From Oscillospiraceae bacterium (GTDB lineage Bacteria; Bacillota; Clostridia; Oscillospirales; Oscillospiraceae), in assembly GCA_020025395.1 (NCBI GenBank), contig JAHHSE010000115.1, positions 1-5,068 on the forward strand: a DNA stretch of 5,068 nt. The letters are read 5' to 3'. A model generated the notes under the pieces. That model worked only from the letters and a program-made list of their open reading frames with translations, had not been told where the DNA came from and did no database searches. Positions 1 through 5,068 of this stretch are shown one piece after another; position 1 is the stretch's first letter, and each line of letters begins with the position of its first letter. Position numbers and translations under genes: made by a program.

Positions 1-2
1 AC

Positions 3-179
3 TACGCACCGTCCCATTATTCGGATGTGCTGAAGGAATCTGATTGCCTGCATGAAATGGACCATCTGCGTATCCCATATATCAAAGCCAAGTTCTGCCC
101 GCTGGTGGTTCCGTCGGTCTGTCCAAAGTGCAGAGCGAAGTTCTTTGAACAGAGAGGCCATTCGGAAAGGTACAGATGA
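3..179 (+). CDS. C-terminal end of an unrecognised CxxC-containing protein (partial)
   Basis: This is the only one of the three + frames that stays open from the window edge; it gives 58 residues and stops with TGA at 177-179. The start lies outside the window. The visible tail is basic and contains three cysteines in the arrangement C-x7-C-x2-C (FCPLVVPSVCPKC, residues about 31-43 of the fragment), followed by aromatic and basic residues. An upstream C and two histidines (CLHEMDH) are also present. A CPKC knuckle suggests, but does not prove, a small zinc-binding ribbon near the C-terminus. The stop overlaps the next gene's ATG (ATGA at 176-179), so the two are probably cotranscribed and translationally coupled. 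I do not recognise the family, and function cannot be assigned from this fragment. Confidence 0.6.
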   Translation, partial: YAPSHYSDVLKESDCLHEMDHLRIPYIKAKFCPLVVPSVCPKCRAKFFEQRGHSERYR

Positions 180-562
180 CTATGATCAAGTATGCAAAAA
201 TGAATTACATAGCAAATTGTTTATTTTATGATGCAGTAGAGAGCGGAGATGATCGGCTTACTGCTGCGGAAAAAGTGATGAGTATAGCCGATTCCTATGA
301 GGGTATAGATCGTATCGTCATCATATGCAATATAATCGCTAAACTCCTGCATTTAAAAATTGAGCTAACATCTCATTTGCTTGATTATGCTGTACTGGCT
401 GTTCAGGAATTTCAGGCGATTCCCAAAGAGGAACTGGAGGAGCTGATTCAGCGGGAGGATTATATCCGAGATATGGAAATAGTGAATCGCCGGATGATTA
501 GGGATTTAAGAAACAGATATCATGTGGATATCCTAAATGATGATGCAGAGGAAGGAGAATGA
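176..562 (+). CDS. Small acidic helical protein of unknown function, first of a related pair
   Basis: This encodes 128 residues, probably cytoplasmic, with no signal peptide or membrane segment. The sequence is rich in D/E, K/R, I and L and reads as mostly alpha-helical: amphipathic stretches at about 5-20, 28-41, 45-60, 64-80 and 83-112, then an acidic tail (NDDAEEGE). The start at 176 is preferred over the ATG at 182 because GAAAGG (165-170) is 5 nt upstream of it and the ATG overlaps the previous stop. A GDD motif near residue 24-26, followed by A..K and a helix with A+L..L spacing, also occurs in the next gene, suggesting distant paralogy. Base composition is clearly AT-richer than the right half of the window, consistent with acquired DNA. 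I recognise no family. Small paired acidic proteins like this occur among immunity and antitoxin proteins, but nothing here proves that role. Confidence 0.75.
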   Translation: MTMIKYAKMNYIANCLFYDAVESGDDRLTAAEKVMSIADSYEGIDRIVIICNIIAKLLHLKIELTSHLLDYAVLAVQEFQAIPKEELEELIQREDYIRDMEIVNRRMIRDLRNRYHVDILNDDAEEGE

Positions 563-565
563 TTC

Positions 566-949
566 ATGTTCCCTTTTTTGAAACCCACACCTATACTTAC
601 GGATGAAGATTATTATGAGTATAAATGGCTTGCGATCAGTGGGTTTTATTTGTATGTGGATGATGGCGATGATTATGAGCTAGCAATGGCAAAATTCTTC
701 TATTATGCCCACTATTATAACCGACCAACAGACGATTTGGATCATATGGTTACAGTGCTGACACTGGTTGCAAGGCTGCGAAGACTACAGCATAATATAC
801 CAAAGGAGATCCTGCCGGAAGCGGAAAAAGCTGTCAAATTGTATACCAAACAGCATAAGCGCTTTCGTCATTTGGGAAAAGAGGAAGCTGAAGATTTAGA
901 GGCTGACTTTATGGTTACAAGGGATGTCCTGCAAAACCACTCTCTATGA
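566..949 (+). CDS. Small helical protein of unknown function, second of a related pair
   Basis: This encodes 127 residues, cytoplasmic by appearance. The start is well supported: AAGGAG at 552-557 lies 8 nt before the ATG, and the gene begins 3 nt after the preceding stop. The N-terminal third is notably rich in tyrosine and other aromatics (runs such as DEDYYEYKW and FFYYAHYY). The middle (about 58-100) is a charged amphipathic helix region, and the C-terminus is acidic then neutral. Anchoring on the shared GDD (about residue 34-36), the pattern A.AK....A..Y....D..V....VA+L..L aligns with the preceding protein with one short gap. I therefore infer a duplicated, diverged pair. I recognise no enzyme motif. 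It is the last + strand gene before the hairpin at 1093-1121. Confidence 0.75.
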   Translation: MFPFLKPTPILTDEDYYEYKWLAISGFYLYVDDGDDYELAMAKFFYYAHYYNRPTDDLDHMVTVLTLVARLRRLQHNIPKEILPEAEKAVKLYTKQHKRFRHLGKEEAEDLEADFMVTRDVLQNHSL

Positions 950-1185
950 ATAGAACAGGAAATACTTGAATCCTTTGAGCGCAGATAGAAACCATTCCAA
1001 ACCCTGTGGAAACCTTCCGTCTCCGGACGAATGTTGAGAGGGGCGGAGCATTTTCTTTCCATCTATCCCCAGCGGCCGCATTATGTTGTCAAGGGGGCAG
1101 CCGGTTCTCCCGGCTGCCCCCTCACTAAAATATTCCTCTATTCATATCGGAAATTGGAGTTTACACAGAATTCAGGTGTATCATC
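950..1185. other. Intergenic region between convergent genes
   Basis: These 236 bases lie between the end of the small + strand gene pair and the end of the - strand lipoprotein gene. The only structure I can support is the GC-rich hairpin at 1093-1121. A short - strand open frame overlaps 868-1062, but it has no ribosome binding site or recognisable sequence and runs antisense into the end of the preceding gene, so I do not call it a gene. Confidence 0.6.
1093..1121. terminator. Strong GC hairpin between convergent genes, probable (bidirectional) terminator
   Basis: A perfect 12-bp stem (GGGGGCAGCCGG at 1093-1104 with its complement at 1110-1121) closes a 5-nt loop (TTCTC). It sits between two convergent stop codons (949 on +, 1186 on -), the expected place for a shared terminator. 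The weakness is the tail: neither direction has a real T-run (TCACTAAAAT to the right; TTGACAACAT when read leftward). It may act as a weak intrinsic terminator or a 3'-end stabilising hairpin. Confidence 0.5.
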
Positions 1186-1692
1186 TTATGTATCAAGTTT
1201 ACAAAAATAAATGATGTTATTATCGGTGTCATACAATCCTACGGTAAAATTGAATGAACCTCGCTCTAAAATATCCGAATTCTTGTCAGCGTGACGGTCA
1301 ATCAAGAGATAGTAACCGTTTTGAATTTCTGGCAGCAGTGCGTTTCCTTCATTATCATTCAAAAAGGGGCCAATCTCACCTGTTGCATCTTCCATACGAT
1401 AGACAAGTGCCTGCATTGTTTCATCAAGAGGCAGTTCTTTCCAGTCGGAATTTTCTTTAATAGAATCCAACACAGATTCATCCTCAAATCTAAGGGCAAT
1501 ACAGGTAACACCATCCCCATGAAATCCGGCATGTGTATCTACATCGGAAATTTCAACTCCTTTTGATACATCAATACCCAATTCGTTCGAAACAATCTCC
1601 TGTGGACCTTTTGCGCCGCAAGCAGATAACGCCACGCACATAACAACCATTGAGAGCAATCCTTTTATTTTATTCAATTTTATCACCCACAT
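1186..1692 (-). CDS. Uncharacterised secreted lipoprotein
   Basis: With the chosen ATG at 1692 this gives 168 residues. The N-terminus has a short lysine-rich n-region (KLNKIK), a hydrophobic core (GLLSMVVMCVA) and a lipobox LSAC followed by G. This predicts Lgt/LspA processing at the cysteine and anchoring to the outer face of the membrane. The mature part is about 143 residues, acidic, soluble-looking and probably beta-rich, with features such as DTHAGFHGDG near its start, an LPEIQNGYYLLIDRH segment, and FNFTVGLYDTDNNIIYF near the end. I believe similar uncharacterised proteins occur in Clostridia, but I cannot assign a function. The start is uncertain: the frame is also open from TTG 1743 and ATG 1704, and GTG 1686 would give an equally good signal peptide. 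None has a strong Shine-Dalgarno. ATG 1692 or GTG 1686 gives a normal signal length. The gene stands alone and converges on the small gene pair; the palindromic block at 1774-1810 lies just upstream. Confidence 0.8.
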   Translation of the reverse strand: MWVIKLNKIKGLLSMVVMCVALSACGAKGPQEIVSNELGIDVSKGVEISDVDTHAGFHGDGVTCIALRFEDESVLDSIKENSDWKELPLDETMQALVYRMEDATGEIGPFLNDNEGNALLPEIQNGYYLLIDRHADKNSDILERGSFNFTVGLYDTDNNIIYFCKLDT

Positions 1693-1749
1693 TCCAGAAT
1701 CCATCTGTCTGCCGAATTTCGATTGTTCCAACACTCTGTTCAATGAAAA

Positions 1750-1779
1750 AATATCACAAAATCATGAGTGAAGCATGAA
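1750..1779 (-). promoter_or_regulatory. Possible weak promoter for the lipoprotein gene
   Basis: Read on the - strand, TGTGATATT is an extended -10 (TG-n then GATATT, 4 of 6 matches to TATAAT; hexamer at 1750-1755). An 18-bp spacer leads to a poor -35, TTCATG (3 of 6, at 1774-1779). The -35 would fall inside the palindrome, so a protein bound there could control the gene. This is a weak call based on position and partial matches. Confidence 0.25.
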
Positions 1780-1817
1780 TTATTCATGAATAGTTCATGA
1801 ATAATTCGTGAATCATC
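1764..1817. repeat. Five tandem 11-bp repeats / 37-bp imperfect palindrome
   Basis: Consecutive 11-mers begin at 1764, 1775, 1786, 1797 and 1808: ATGAGTGAAGC, ATGAATTATTC, ATGAATAGTTC, ATGAATAATTC and a decayed GTGAATCATC. The middle three are nearly identical. The same bases form an inverted repeat: GAATTATTCATGAA (1777-1790) and its exact complement (1794-1807) around a 3-nt spacer TAG. The arms extend to 17 positions (1774-1790 and 1794-1810) with a single mismatch. TTCATGAA occurs twice as a perfect 8-bp palindrome within it. The 11-bp periodicity places each unit on about the same face of the helix. Possible roles are an operator for the lipoprotein gene, an RNA hairpin or a scar of a mobile element; the sequence does not decide. 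Confidence 0.75.
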
Positions 1818-1903
1818 GGGTATTTCCTGTCCCAACGCTCCCCAAAGGGGACCAGAGTGTCCGGGGCAGTCTGCTCATCCACAGGGGCATAGATGGACTC
1901 CAA
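1811..1903 (-). pseudogene. Remnant of an IS256/Mutator-family transposase
   Basis: A 31-codon stretch of the - strand reads LESIYAPVDEQTAPDTL then VPFGERWDRKYPMI. The spacing L..IYA....E.A...L..F.E+W..KYP is what I recall from the segment of IS256-type transposases that precedes the SW..NW region. The similarity begins abruptly, with no recognisable transposase upstream in this frame or nearby, and ends at the isoleucine (1811). That is the base next to the outer end of the palindrome (1810), after which the frame hits a stop. None of the DDE catalytic residues is present, so it cannot be functional. The identification rests on a short motif from memory and should be confirmed by a protein search. 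Confidence 0.5.
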
Positions 1904-2053
1904 AGCCGGTATGCACCGACTTGCTGCTAATATTTTCCATTTACAGCGGCTCACGGATACGCTCTCAGCGGGCATTGTCTTCCGAGGTCTGCACAAAGTT
2001 TGGGATAGTCTCGAAGAATCCGCATACTGCAACGCCCTTTTTTGATCTTTTAT

Positions 2054-2515
2054 TCAGTCCATCTCCACAAGAACCTTGACCACGCATTTCCGGGCAGGAG
2101 CCGGTTTTCCGTCCGGGGAGATCCCCGGTGCGTGGGCATCCTCCGGCCACACCGCAAGAAAGCGGCCCCGGCCCAGGGTGAGAGGCTGAGTCTTTCCACG
2201 GTAGAGCCAGATGTCCCCGCCCTCCGGGCAGTCCACCGCCAGTTCCTCCATCTCACAAAGGGGTGCCACCCCGATCAGCTCCTCCCCCTCAATCACATAT
2301 TGGATATCAATATACGCCCGATGGACCTCCGGGGTGGGATTTTCCACTTTGGTTTCATAGCGCATCACATTGGCAAAGACCCGGTCCCCGTCAATGTCGT
2401 ACCGTCCATCCTCCAGACGGGAAAAGTCCGTGTCCGCCAGAAAGGCAAGGCCCAGGTCCAGCCCCTTATGCGTCTTTTGATAGATGGCCCGGTTTTTCAG
2501 TAAATCGTAGATCAC
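2054..2515 (-). CDS. YhcH/YjgK/YiaL (EbgC-like, DUF386) family protein
   Basis: The product is 153 residues, the usual full length for this cupin-like beta-sandwich family. Family hallmarks are visible: E63-V-H65-R-A-Y-I-D-I-Q followed by YVIEGEE (73-79), and WPEDAHAPG at 123-131 followed by a basic, beta-strand end (KCVVKVLVE). E63, H65 and H128 are the likely metal/ligand-site residues. Known members include E. coli YhcH (NanQ) of the sialic acid operon, YiaL and EbgC; the family is linked to handling sugars, probably anomer conversion, in the cytoplasm. The substrate here is unknown because no sugar genes are in view. The start is GTG at 2515, supported by GGGAGG (on the - strand, 2525-2530) 9 nt upstream, and it overlaps the upstream gene's stop by 4 nt (GTGA), so the two are translationally coupled. 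Confidence 0.9.
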   Translation of the reverse strand: MIYDLLKNRAIYQKTHKGLDLGLAFLADTDFSRLEDGRYDIDGDRVFANVMRYETKVENPTPEVHRAYIDIQYVIEGEELIGVAPLCEMEELAVDCPEGGDIWLYRGKTQPLTLGRGRFLAVWPEDAHAPGISPDGKPAPARKCVVKVLVEMD

Positions 2516-3171
2516 GCCCCCTGACCTCCCTCTTTTTTCTTTTGCTGGGCCGCCTGTTTCTGAAGCTCCATCAGCTCCTTCAAGGCTCCGTCATGGGCCT
2601 TGAATTCCTGTGTGGAATCCGCCATGGCCTTGCCCGAGCGCTCCAGCTCCTCGGCAGCGCGGAAGATGGTGGTCTCCAGATCCGTTCGGAGCCGTTCATA
2701 GGTCCCCCGCACCCTGACCATCCACTGCTCGGTCCCGGCGTAGATCTTTCGGGCCTCCTGCCGGGCCTCCTCCAAGATCTGCTTGGCCCGGTGGTGGGCC
2801 TCCAGCTCCACCCCCGCCGTCCGATCCTTGACCGCATCATATGCCTCCGCCTTGGGCAGGGCGGCCGCCATCTTGGCCCGCAGCTCCTTCAGCTCCTCCT
2901 GGGCACGGGTCAGGGCGGCACGGGTCTCCTCCAGCTCCTCCAGGGCCTCATCGCTCCGGGTGGCCTGGGACCCTGCCTCCGCAAGCCTGCTTTCCGCCTC
3001 TTCCGCCCTGGTTTCCGCCTGAGCGGAGGCCTGTCGCACCCGCTCCAGCTCGGCCTTCAGCTCTTCTGTCTCCCGGGCGTGGATCCGGGCGGCGTTTTCA
3101 ATATAGGAAAGCACATCGCTCTTCCGAAATCCACCGAAAATCGTGGTGTGAAATTGCTGCTCCATCTCCAT
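2512..3171 (-). CDS. DivIVA-like coiled-coil protein
   Basis: The product is 219 residues, cytoplasmic, with no signal peptide. The N-terminus (residues 7-25, F.TTIFGGFRKSDVLSYIE) matches the short conserved head seen in DivIVA-like Firmicute proteins, where an F-x-x-x-x-x-G-F/Y-+-x-x-D-V motif precedes the coiled coil. Most of the rest is heptad-like and rich in A, E, L, R and K: a first coil at about 28-105, a break at LPKAEAYDAVKD (about 108-120), then a second coil to about 205 and a basic/glutamine-rich tail (QKQAAQQKKKEGG). DivIVA-type proteins scaffold at curved membrane or division sites. A specific role in division, sporulation or growth cannot be told from sequence. The ATG at 3171 is preceded by AAGGG 6 nt upstream. 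It is the first gene of a two-gene - strand operon with the YhcH-family gene, an unexpected partner. Confidence 0.85.
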   Translation of the reverse strand: MEMEQQFHTTIFGGFRKSDVLSYIENAARIHARETEELKAELERVRQASAQAETRAEEAESRLAEAGSQATRSDEALEELEETRAALTRAQEELKELRAKMAAALPKAEAYDAVKDRTAGVELEAHHRAKQILEEARQEARKIYAGTEQWMVRVRGTYERLRTDLETTIFRAAEELERSGKAMADSTQEFKAHDGALKELMELQKQAAQQKKKEGGQGA

Positions 3172-3201
3172 ATTTCGCCCTTCTCTCCGTTATTTTTTTT
3201 G

Positions 3202-3230
3202 ATTTTATCATATTTCCCCCCTGTGTACAA
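3202..3230 (-). promoter_or_regulatory. Probable sigma-A promoter of the DivIVA-like/YhcH operon
   Basis: Read leftward, -35 TTGTAC (3225-3230, 3 of 6) and -10 TAAAAT (3202-3207, 5 of 6) are separated by exactly 17 bp. The transcript would start near 3195 and run about 24 nt to the ATG at 3171. The -35 is imperfect, but the placement and AT-rich context in otherwise GC-rich DNA support it. Confidence 0.55.
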
Positions 3231-3243
3231 TCCCCTTTTTACA

Positions 3244-3273
3244 TTGACGGCGCCCCTCGGATGGTGTTATAAT
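3244..3273 (+). promoter_or_regulatory. Strong sigma-A promoter of the methyltransferase/ECF operon
   Basis: -35 TTGACG (3244-3249, 5 of 6) and a perfect -10 TATAAT (3268-3273) lie 18 bp apart, with an extended -10 TG at 3265-3266. The expected transcript start is near 3280, about 27 nt before the ATG at 3307. It is divergent from the leftward promoter, with 13 bp between the two -35 boxes. Confidence 0.8.
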
Positions 3274-3306
3274 GAAACGATTTATTCTATGTATGGAGGG
3301 GAGTCT

Positions 3307-4176
3307 ATGTGGACCTCTGACCACTGGAACGATTATGAGCTCATCGACTGCGGCCGGGGGGAAAAGCTGGAGCGCTGGGGGACCCATACCCTGGTCCGAC
3401 CCGATCCCCAGGCCATCTGGAACACTCCCCGCACCCTCCGGGCCTGGCGGAAGCCGGATGCCCGATATGCCCGCTCCTCCACCGGGGGCGGGCAATGGGA
3501 GGTGAAGAATGTCCCGGAGCGCTGGACTGTCCGCTACAGGGACCTCATCTTCAACATCAAGCCCATGAACTTTAAACACACCGGACTCTTCCCGGAGCAG
3601 GCCGCCAACTGGGACTTTGCCATGGAGCAGATCCGCAGGGCGGGCAGGCCCGTTTCGGTTCTCAACCTCTTCGCCTATACCGGAGGGGCCACCGTGGCCT
3701 GCGCCGCCGCCGGAGCCTCGGTCTGTCATGTGGATGCCGCCAGGGGAATGGTGTCCTGGGCCAGAGAGAATGTAAAAAGCTCCGGTCTGGAAGACCGACC
3801 CATCCGCTGGATCGTGGATGATTGCGCCAAATTTGTGGAACGGGAAATCCGTCGGGGCCGGACCTATGACGCCGTCATTATGGACCCGCCCAGCTATGGA
3901 CGGGGGCCCTCCGGGGAGATCTGGCGGCTGGAGACCAATCTCTACCCTTTTGTGGAGCTGGTCTCCGGGGTCCTCTCCGACTCCCCCCTCTTCTTCCTGA
4001 TCAATTCGTATACCACCGGGCTGGCCCCCTCGGTCCTCACCTATATTCTGGAAACCCTTGTAACCTCTAAATACGGCGGACACACAGAGAGCGACGAGCT
4101 GGGGCTCCCGGTCTCCTCCAGCGGTCTGGTCCTCCCCTGCGGGGCCGCCGGGCGCTGGATGGCGGACGGACGGTAG
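3307..4176 (+). CDS. Class I SAM-dependent methyltransferase, RlmI-related
   Basis: The product is 289 residues, likely cytoplasmic. A family-typical N-terminal domain (about 9-90) includes DCGRGEKLERWG and LVRPDPQAIW. The linker FKHTGLFPEQAANWDF (89-104) is followed by a Rossmann methyltransferase fold: motif I LNLFAYTGGAT (119-129), acidic SAM-ribose residue D143 in HVDAARG, D171-D172 near the adenine site, and motif IV DPPSYGRG (193-200). The overall pattern matches the roughly 290-residue group related to the 23S rRNA methyltransferases RlmI/RlmK but without a PUA domain. The substrate is probably RNA, but this is not established. The motif VI region reads LINSYTTG (231-238), lacking the cysteine expected of m5C enzymes. 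The frame stays open far upstream, but ATG 3307 is chosen because GGAGG (3295-3299) sits 7 nt before it and just downstream of the promoter. It precedes ecfA1 by 30 nt. Confidence 0.88.
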   Translation: MWTSDHWNDYELIDCGRGEKLERWGTHTLVRPDPQAIWNTPRTLRAWRKPDARYARSSTGGGQWEVKNVPERWTVRYRDLIFNIKPMNFKHTGLFPEQAANWDFAMEQIRRAGRPVSVLNLFAYTGGATVACAAAGASVCHVDAARGMVSWARENVKSSGLEDRPIRWIVDDCAKFVEREIRRGRTYDAVIMDPPSYGRGPSGEIWRLETNLYPFVELVSGVLSDSPLFFLINSYTTGLAPSVLTYILETLVTSKYGGHTESDELGLPVSSSGLVLPCGAAGRWMADGR

Positions 4177-4206
4177 GCCCCACTTCCCACTCACGGAGGC
4201 ATTGCT

Positions 4207-5068
4207 ATGAATCAACCCATCATCAAAACCGAATCCCTTTGCTTTTCCTACACCTCCTCCCAGACCCTCTCTCCCGTGGTCTTAGACGGTGTGGACCTGG
4301 AGATTGAAGAGGGCTCCTTTGTGGCCGTCCTGGGTCACAACGGCTCCGGAAAATCCACCCTGGCAAAGCATATGAACGCCATCCTCCTCCCCACCGGAGG
4401 GAAGGTCTGGGTAGATCGGATGGACAGCGCAGACGATTCCCGCCTGCTGGACATCCGCCGCACCGTCGGGATGGTCTTTCAAAATCCGGACAATCAGATT
4501 GTCGCCAATGTGGTGGAGGAGGATGTGGCCTTTGCTCCGGAAAACCTGGGAATCCCTTCGGAGGAGATCCGAATCCGGGTGGACGAGGCCCTTGCTATGG
4601 TCGGGATGGGGGAATACGCCTCCCACGCCCCTCATCTGCTCTCCGGCGGTCAGAAACAGCGCATCGCCATTGCCGGGGTCATCGCCATGCGCCCCCGCTG
4701 CGTGGTGATGGACGAGCCCACCGCCATGCTGGACCCCATGGGCCGGGAGGAGGTACTCTCCACCATCCATAAGCTGAATCGGGTGTACGGCATCACCGTG
4801 GTTTTGATTACCCACCACATGGATGAGGCCGCTCAGGCCGATCGGCTGGTGGTGATGAGTCGGGGCAGGATCATTGCCGACGGTCCCCCCAAGGAGGTCT
4901 TCTGTCAGGTGGAAACTCTGAAGGGGGTGGGCCTGGCCGTCCCGGAGACGGTGGAGCTTTGCTGGCAGCTCAACCAGGAGGGCTTTTCGCTCCCTCTGGA
5001 CGCCTTGACGGCGGAGGAGTGCGCCGCCGCTTTGAAATCCCTGCTGGAGCAGCCCCCCTCCCCCGGAC
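4207..5068 (+). CDS. ecfA1: ECF transporter energy-coupling ATPase EcfA1 (partial, 3' end off window)
   Basis: At least 287 codons are present and the frame is still open at the window end. This is a complete ABC ATPase domain: Walker A GHNGSGKST (43-51), Q-loop in VFQNPDNQIV (Q92), signature LSGGQ (145-149), Walker B VVMDEP with catalytic E170, D-loop AMLDP (173-177) and switch histidine H203. The run FQNPDNQIVANVVEEDVAFAPENLGI (written here in parts: FQNPDNQIVA, NVVEEDVAF, PENLG) is typical of EcfA1 rather than general importers. With EcfA2 and EcfT it powers uptake of vitamins or metals through exchangeable S-components at the cytoplasmic membrane; ecfA2 and ecfT would be expected just beyond the window. 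GGAGG (4195-4199) lies 7 nt before the ATG. It follows the methyltransferase by 30 nt on the same strand without a visible terminator, so they probably share the promoter at 3244-3273. Confidence 0.93.
   Translation, partial: MNQPIIKTESLCFSYTSSQTLSPVVLDGVDLEIEEGSFVAVLGHNGSGKSTLAKHMNAILLPTGGKVWVDRMDSADDSRLLDIRRTVGMVFQNPDNQIVANVVEEDVAFAPENLGIPSEEIRIRVDEALAMVGMGEYASHAPHLLSGGQKQRIAIAGVIAMRPRCVVMDEPTAMLDPMGREEVLSTIHKLNRVYGITVVLITHHMDEAAQADRLVVMSRGRIIADGPPKEVFCQVETLKGVGLAVPETVELCWQLNQEGFSLPLDALTAEECAAALKSLLEQPPSPG

Larger units (their letters stand above)
1744..2053. other. Region without an intact gene: palindromic repeats plus transposase remnant
   Basis: About 310 bases separate the lipoprotein gene from the YhcH-family gene. 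The stretch holds a possible weak promoter (1750-1779), the 11-bp repeat/palindrome block (1764-1817) and a decayed transposase fragment (about 1811-1903). From about 1904 to 2053 I see no gene. No hairpin with a T-run follows the YhcH-family stop in the leftward direction, so termination of that operon is not explained by the sequence. Confidence 0.6.

Noticed and set aside
868..1062. 64-codon - strand open frame after the small gene pair
   Set aside because: It has no ribosome binding site, overlaps the end of the + strand gene and shows no recognisable sequence. An EGFHR string near its middle recalls IS256 transposases, but the surrounding residues do not fit.
1764..1817. CRISPR array or plasmid-type iterons
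   Set aside because: The units are contiguous 11-mers without spacers, there is no replication gene in the window, and only three units are well conserved.
2031..2053. T-rich stretch that might be a rightward terminator
   Set aside because: No stable hairpin precedes the T-run, and no intact + strand gene ends nearby.
2263..3306. Open + strand frame continuing upstream of the methyltransferase, giving a 637-codon reading frame
   Set aside because: It runs antisense through the DivIVA-like and YhcH-family genes; the upstream translation is low-complexity P/L/G typical of GC-rich antisense. Promoter and ribosome binding site place the real start at 3307.
3208..4215. 335-codon - strand open frame opposite the methyltransferase
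   Set aside because: Its translation is G/P-rich with no domain, and the + strand protein has clear methyltransferase motifs.
4282..4818. 178-codon - strand open frame opposite ecfA1
   Set aside because: It is histidine/glycine-rich and directly antisense to Walker A, signature and Walker B coding sequence of the ATPase.

Overview
The window looks like chromosomal DNA from a GC-rich, low-copy Firmicute, most likely a Clostridia/Oscillospiraceae-type gut anaerobe. This is inferred from strong AGGAGG-like ribosome binding sites, a DivIVA-like coiled-coil protein, an energy-coupling-factor (ECF) transporter ATPase and a lipoprotein with a Gram-positive style signal. It has two compositionally different halves. 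The left part (about 1-2050) is visibly AT-richer and accessory in character. The right part (about 2050-5068) is GC-rich, densely coding and housekeeping in character.

Left part. Three small + strand genes form a tight run: the tail of an unrecognised CxxC-containing protein (3-179), which overlaps by ATGA a 128-residue acidic helical protein (176-562), followed 3 nt later by a 127-residue protein (566-949). The last two look like distant paralogues of each other. A strong GC hairpin (1093-1121) lies between this run and a convergent - strand gene for an uncharacterised lipoprotein (stop at 1186). Upstream of the lipoprotein gene is an unusual AT-rich block (1764-1817). It can be read as five tandem 11-bp units or as a 37-bp near-perfect palindrome. 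It directly abuts a decayed piece of what looks like an IS256/Mutator-type transposase (about 1811-1903, - strand).

Right part. A - strand pair encodes a DivIVA-like coiled-coil protein (2512-3171) and, translationally coupled by a GTGA overlap, a YhcH/YjgK/YiaL (EbgC) family sugar protein (2054-2515). Divergently on the + strand lie a class I SAM-dependent methyltransferase of the RlmI-related group (3307-4176) and, 30 nt later, an ECF transporter ATPase EcfA1 (4207 to beyond the window end). The 135-bp gap between the divergent units carries two recognisable sigma-A type promoters with their -35 boxes only 13 bp apart.

I see no convincing new multi-gene system. The best candidates for something undescribed are the small paralogous pair at 176-949, with the CxxC protein before it, and the 11-bp repeat/palindrome in front of the lipoprotein gene.
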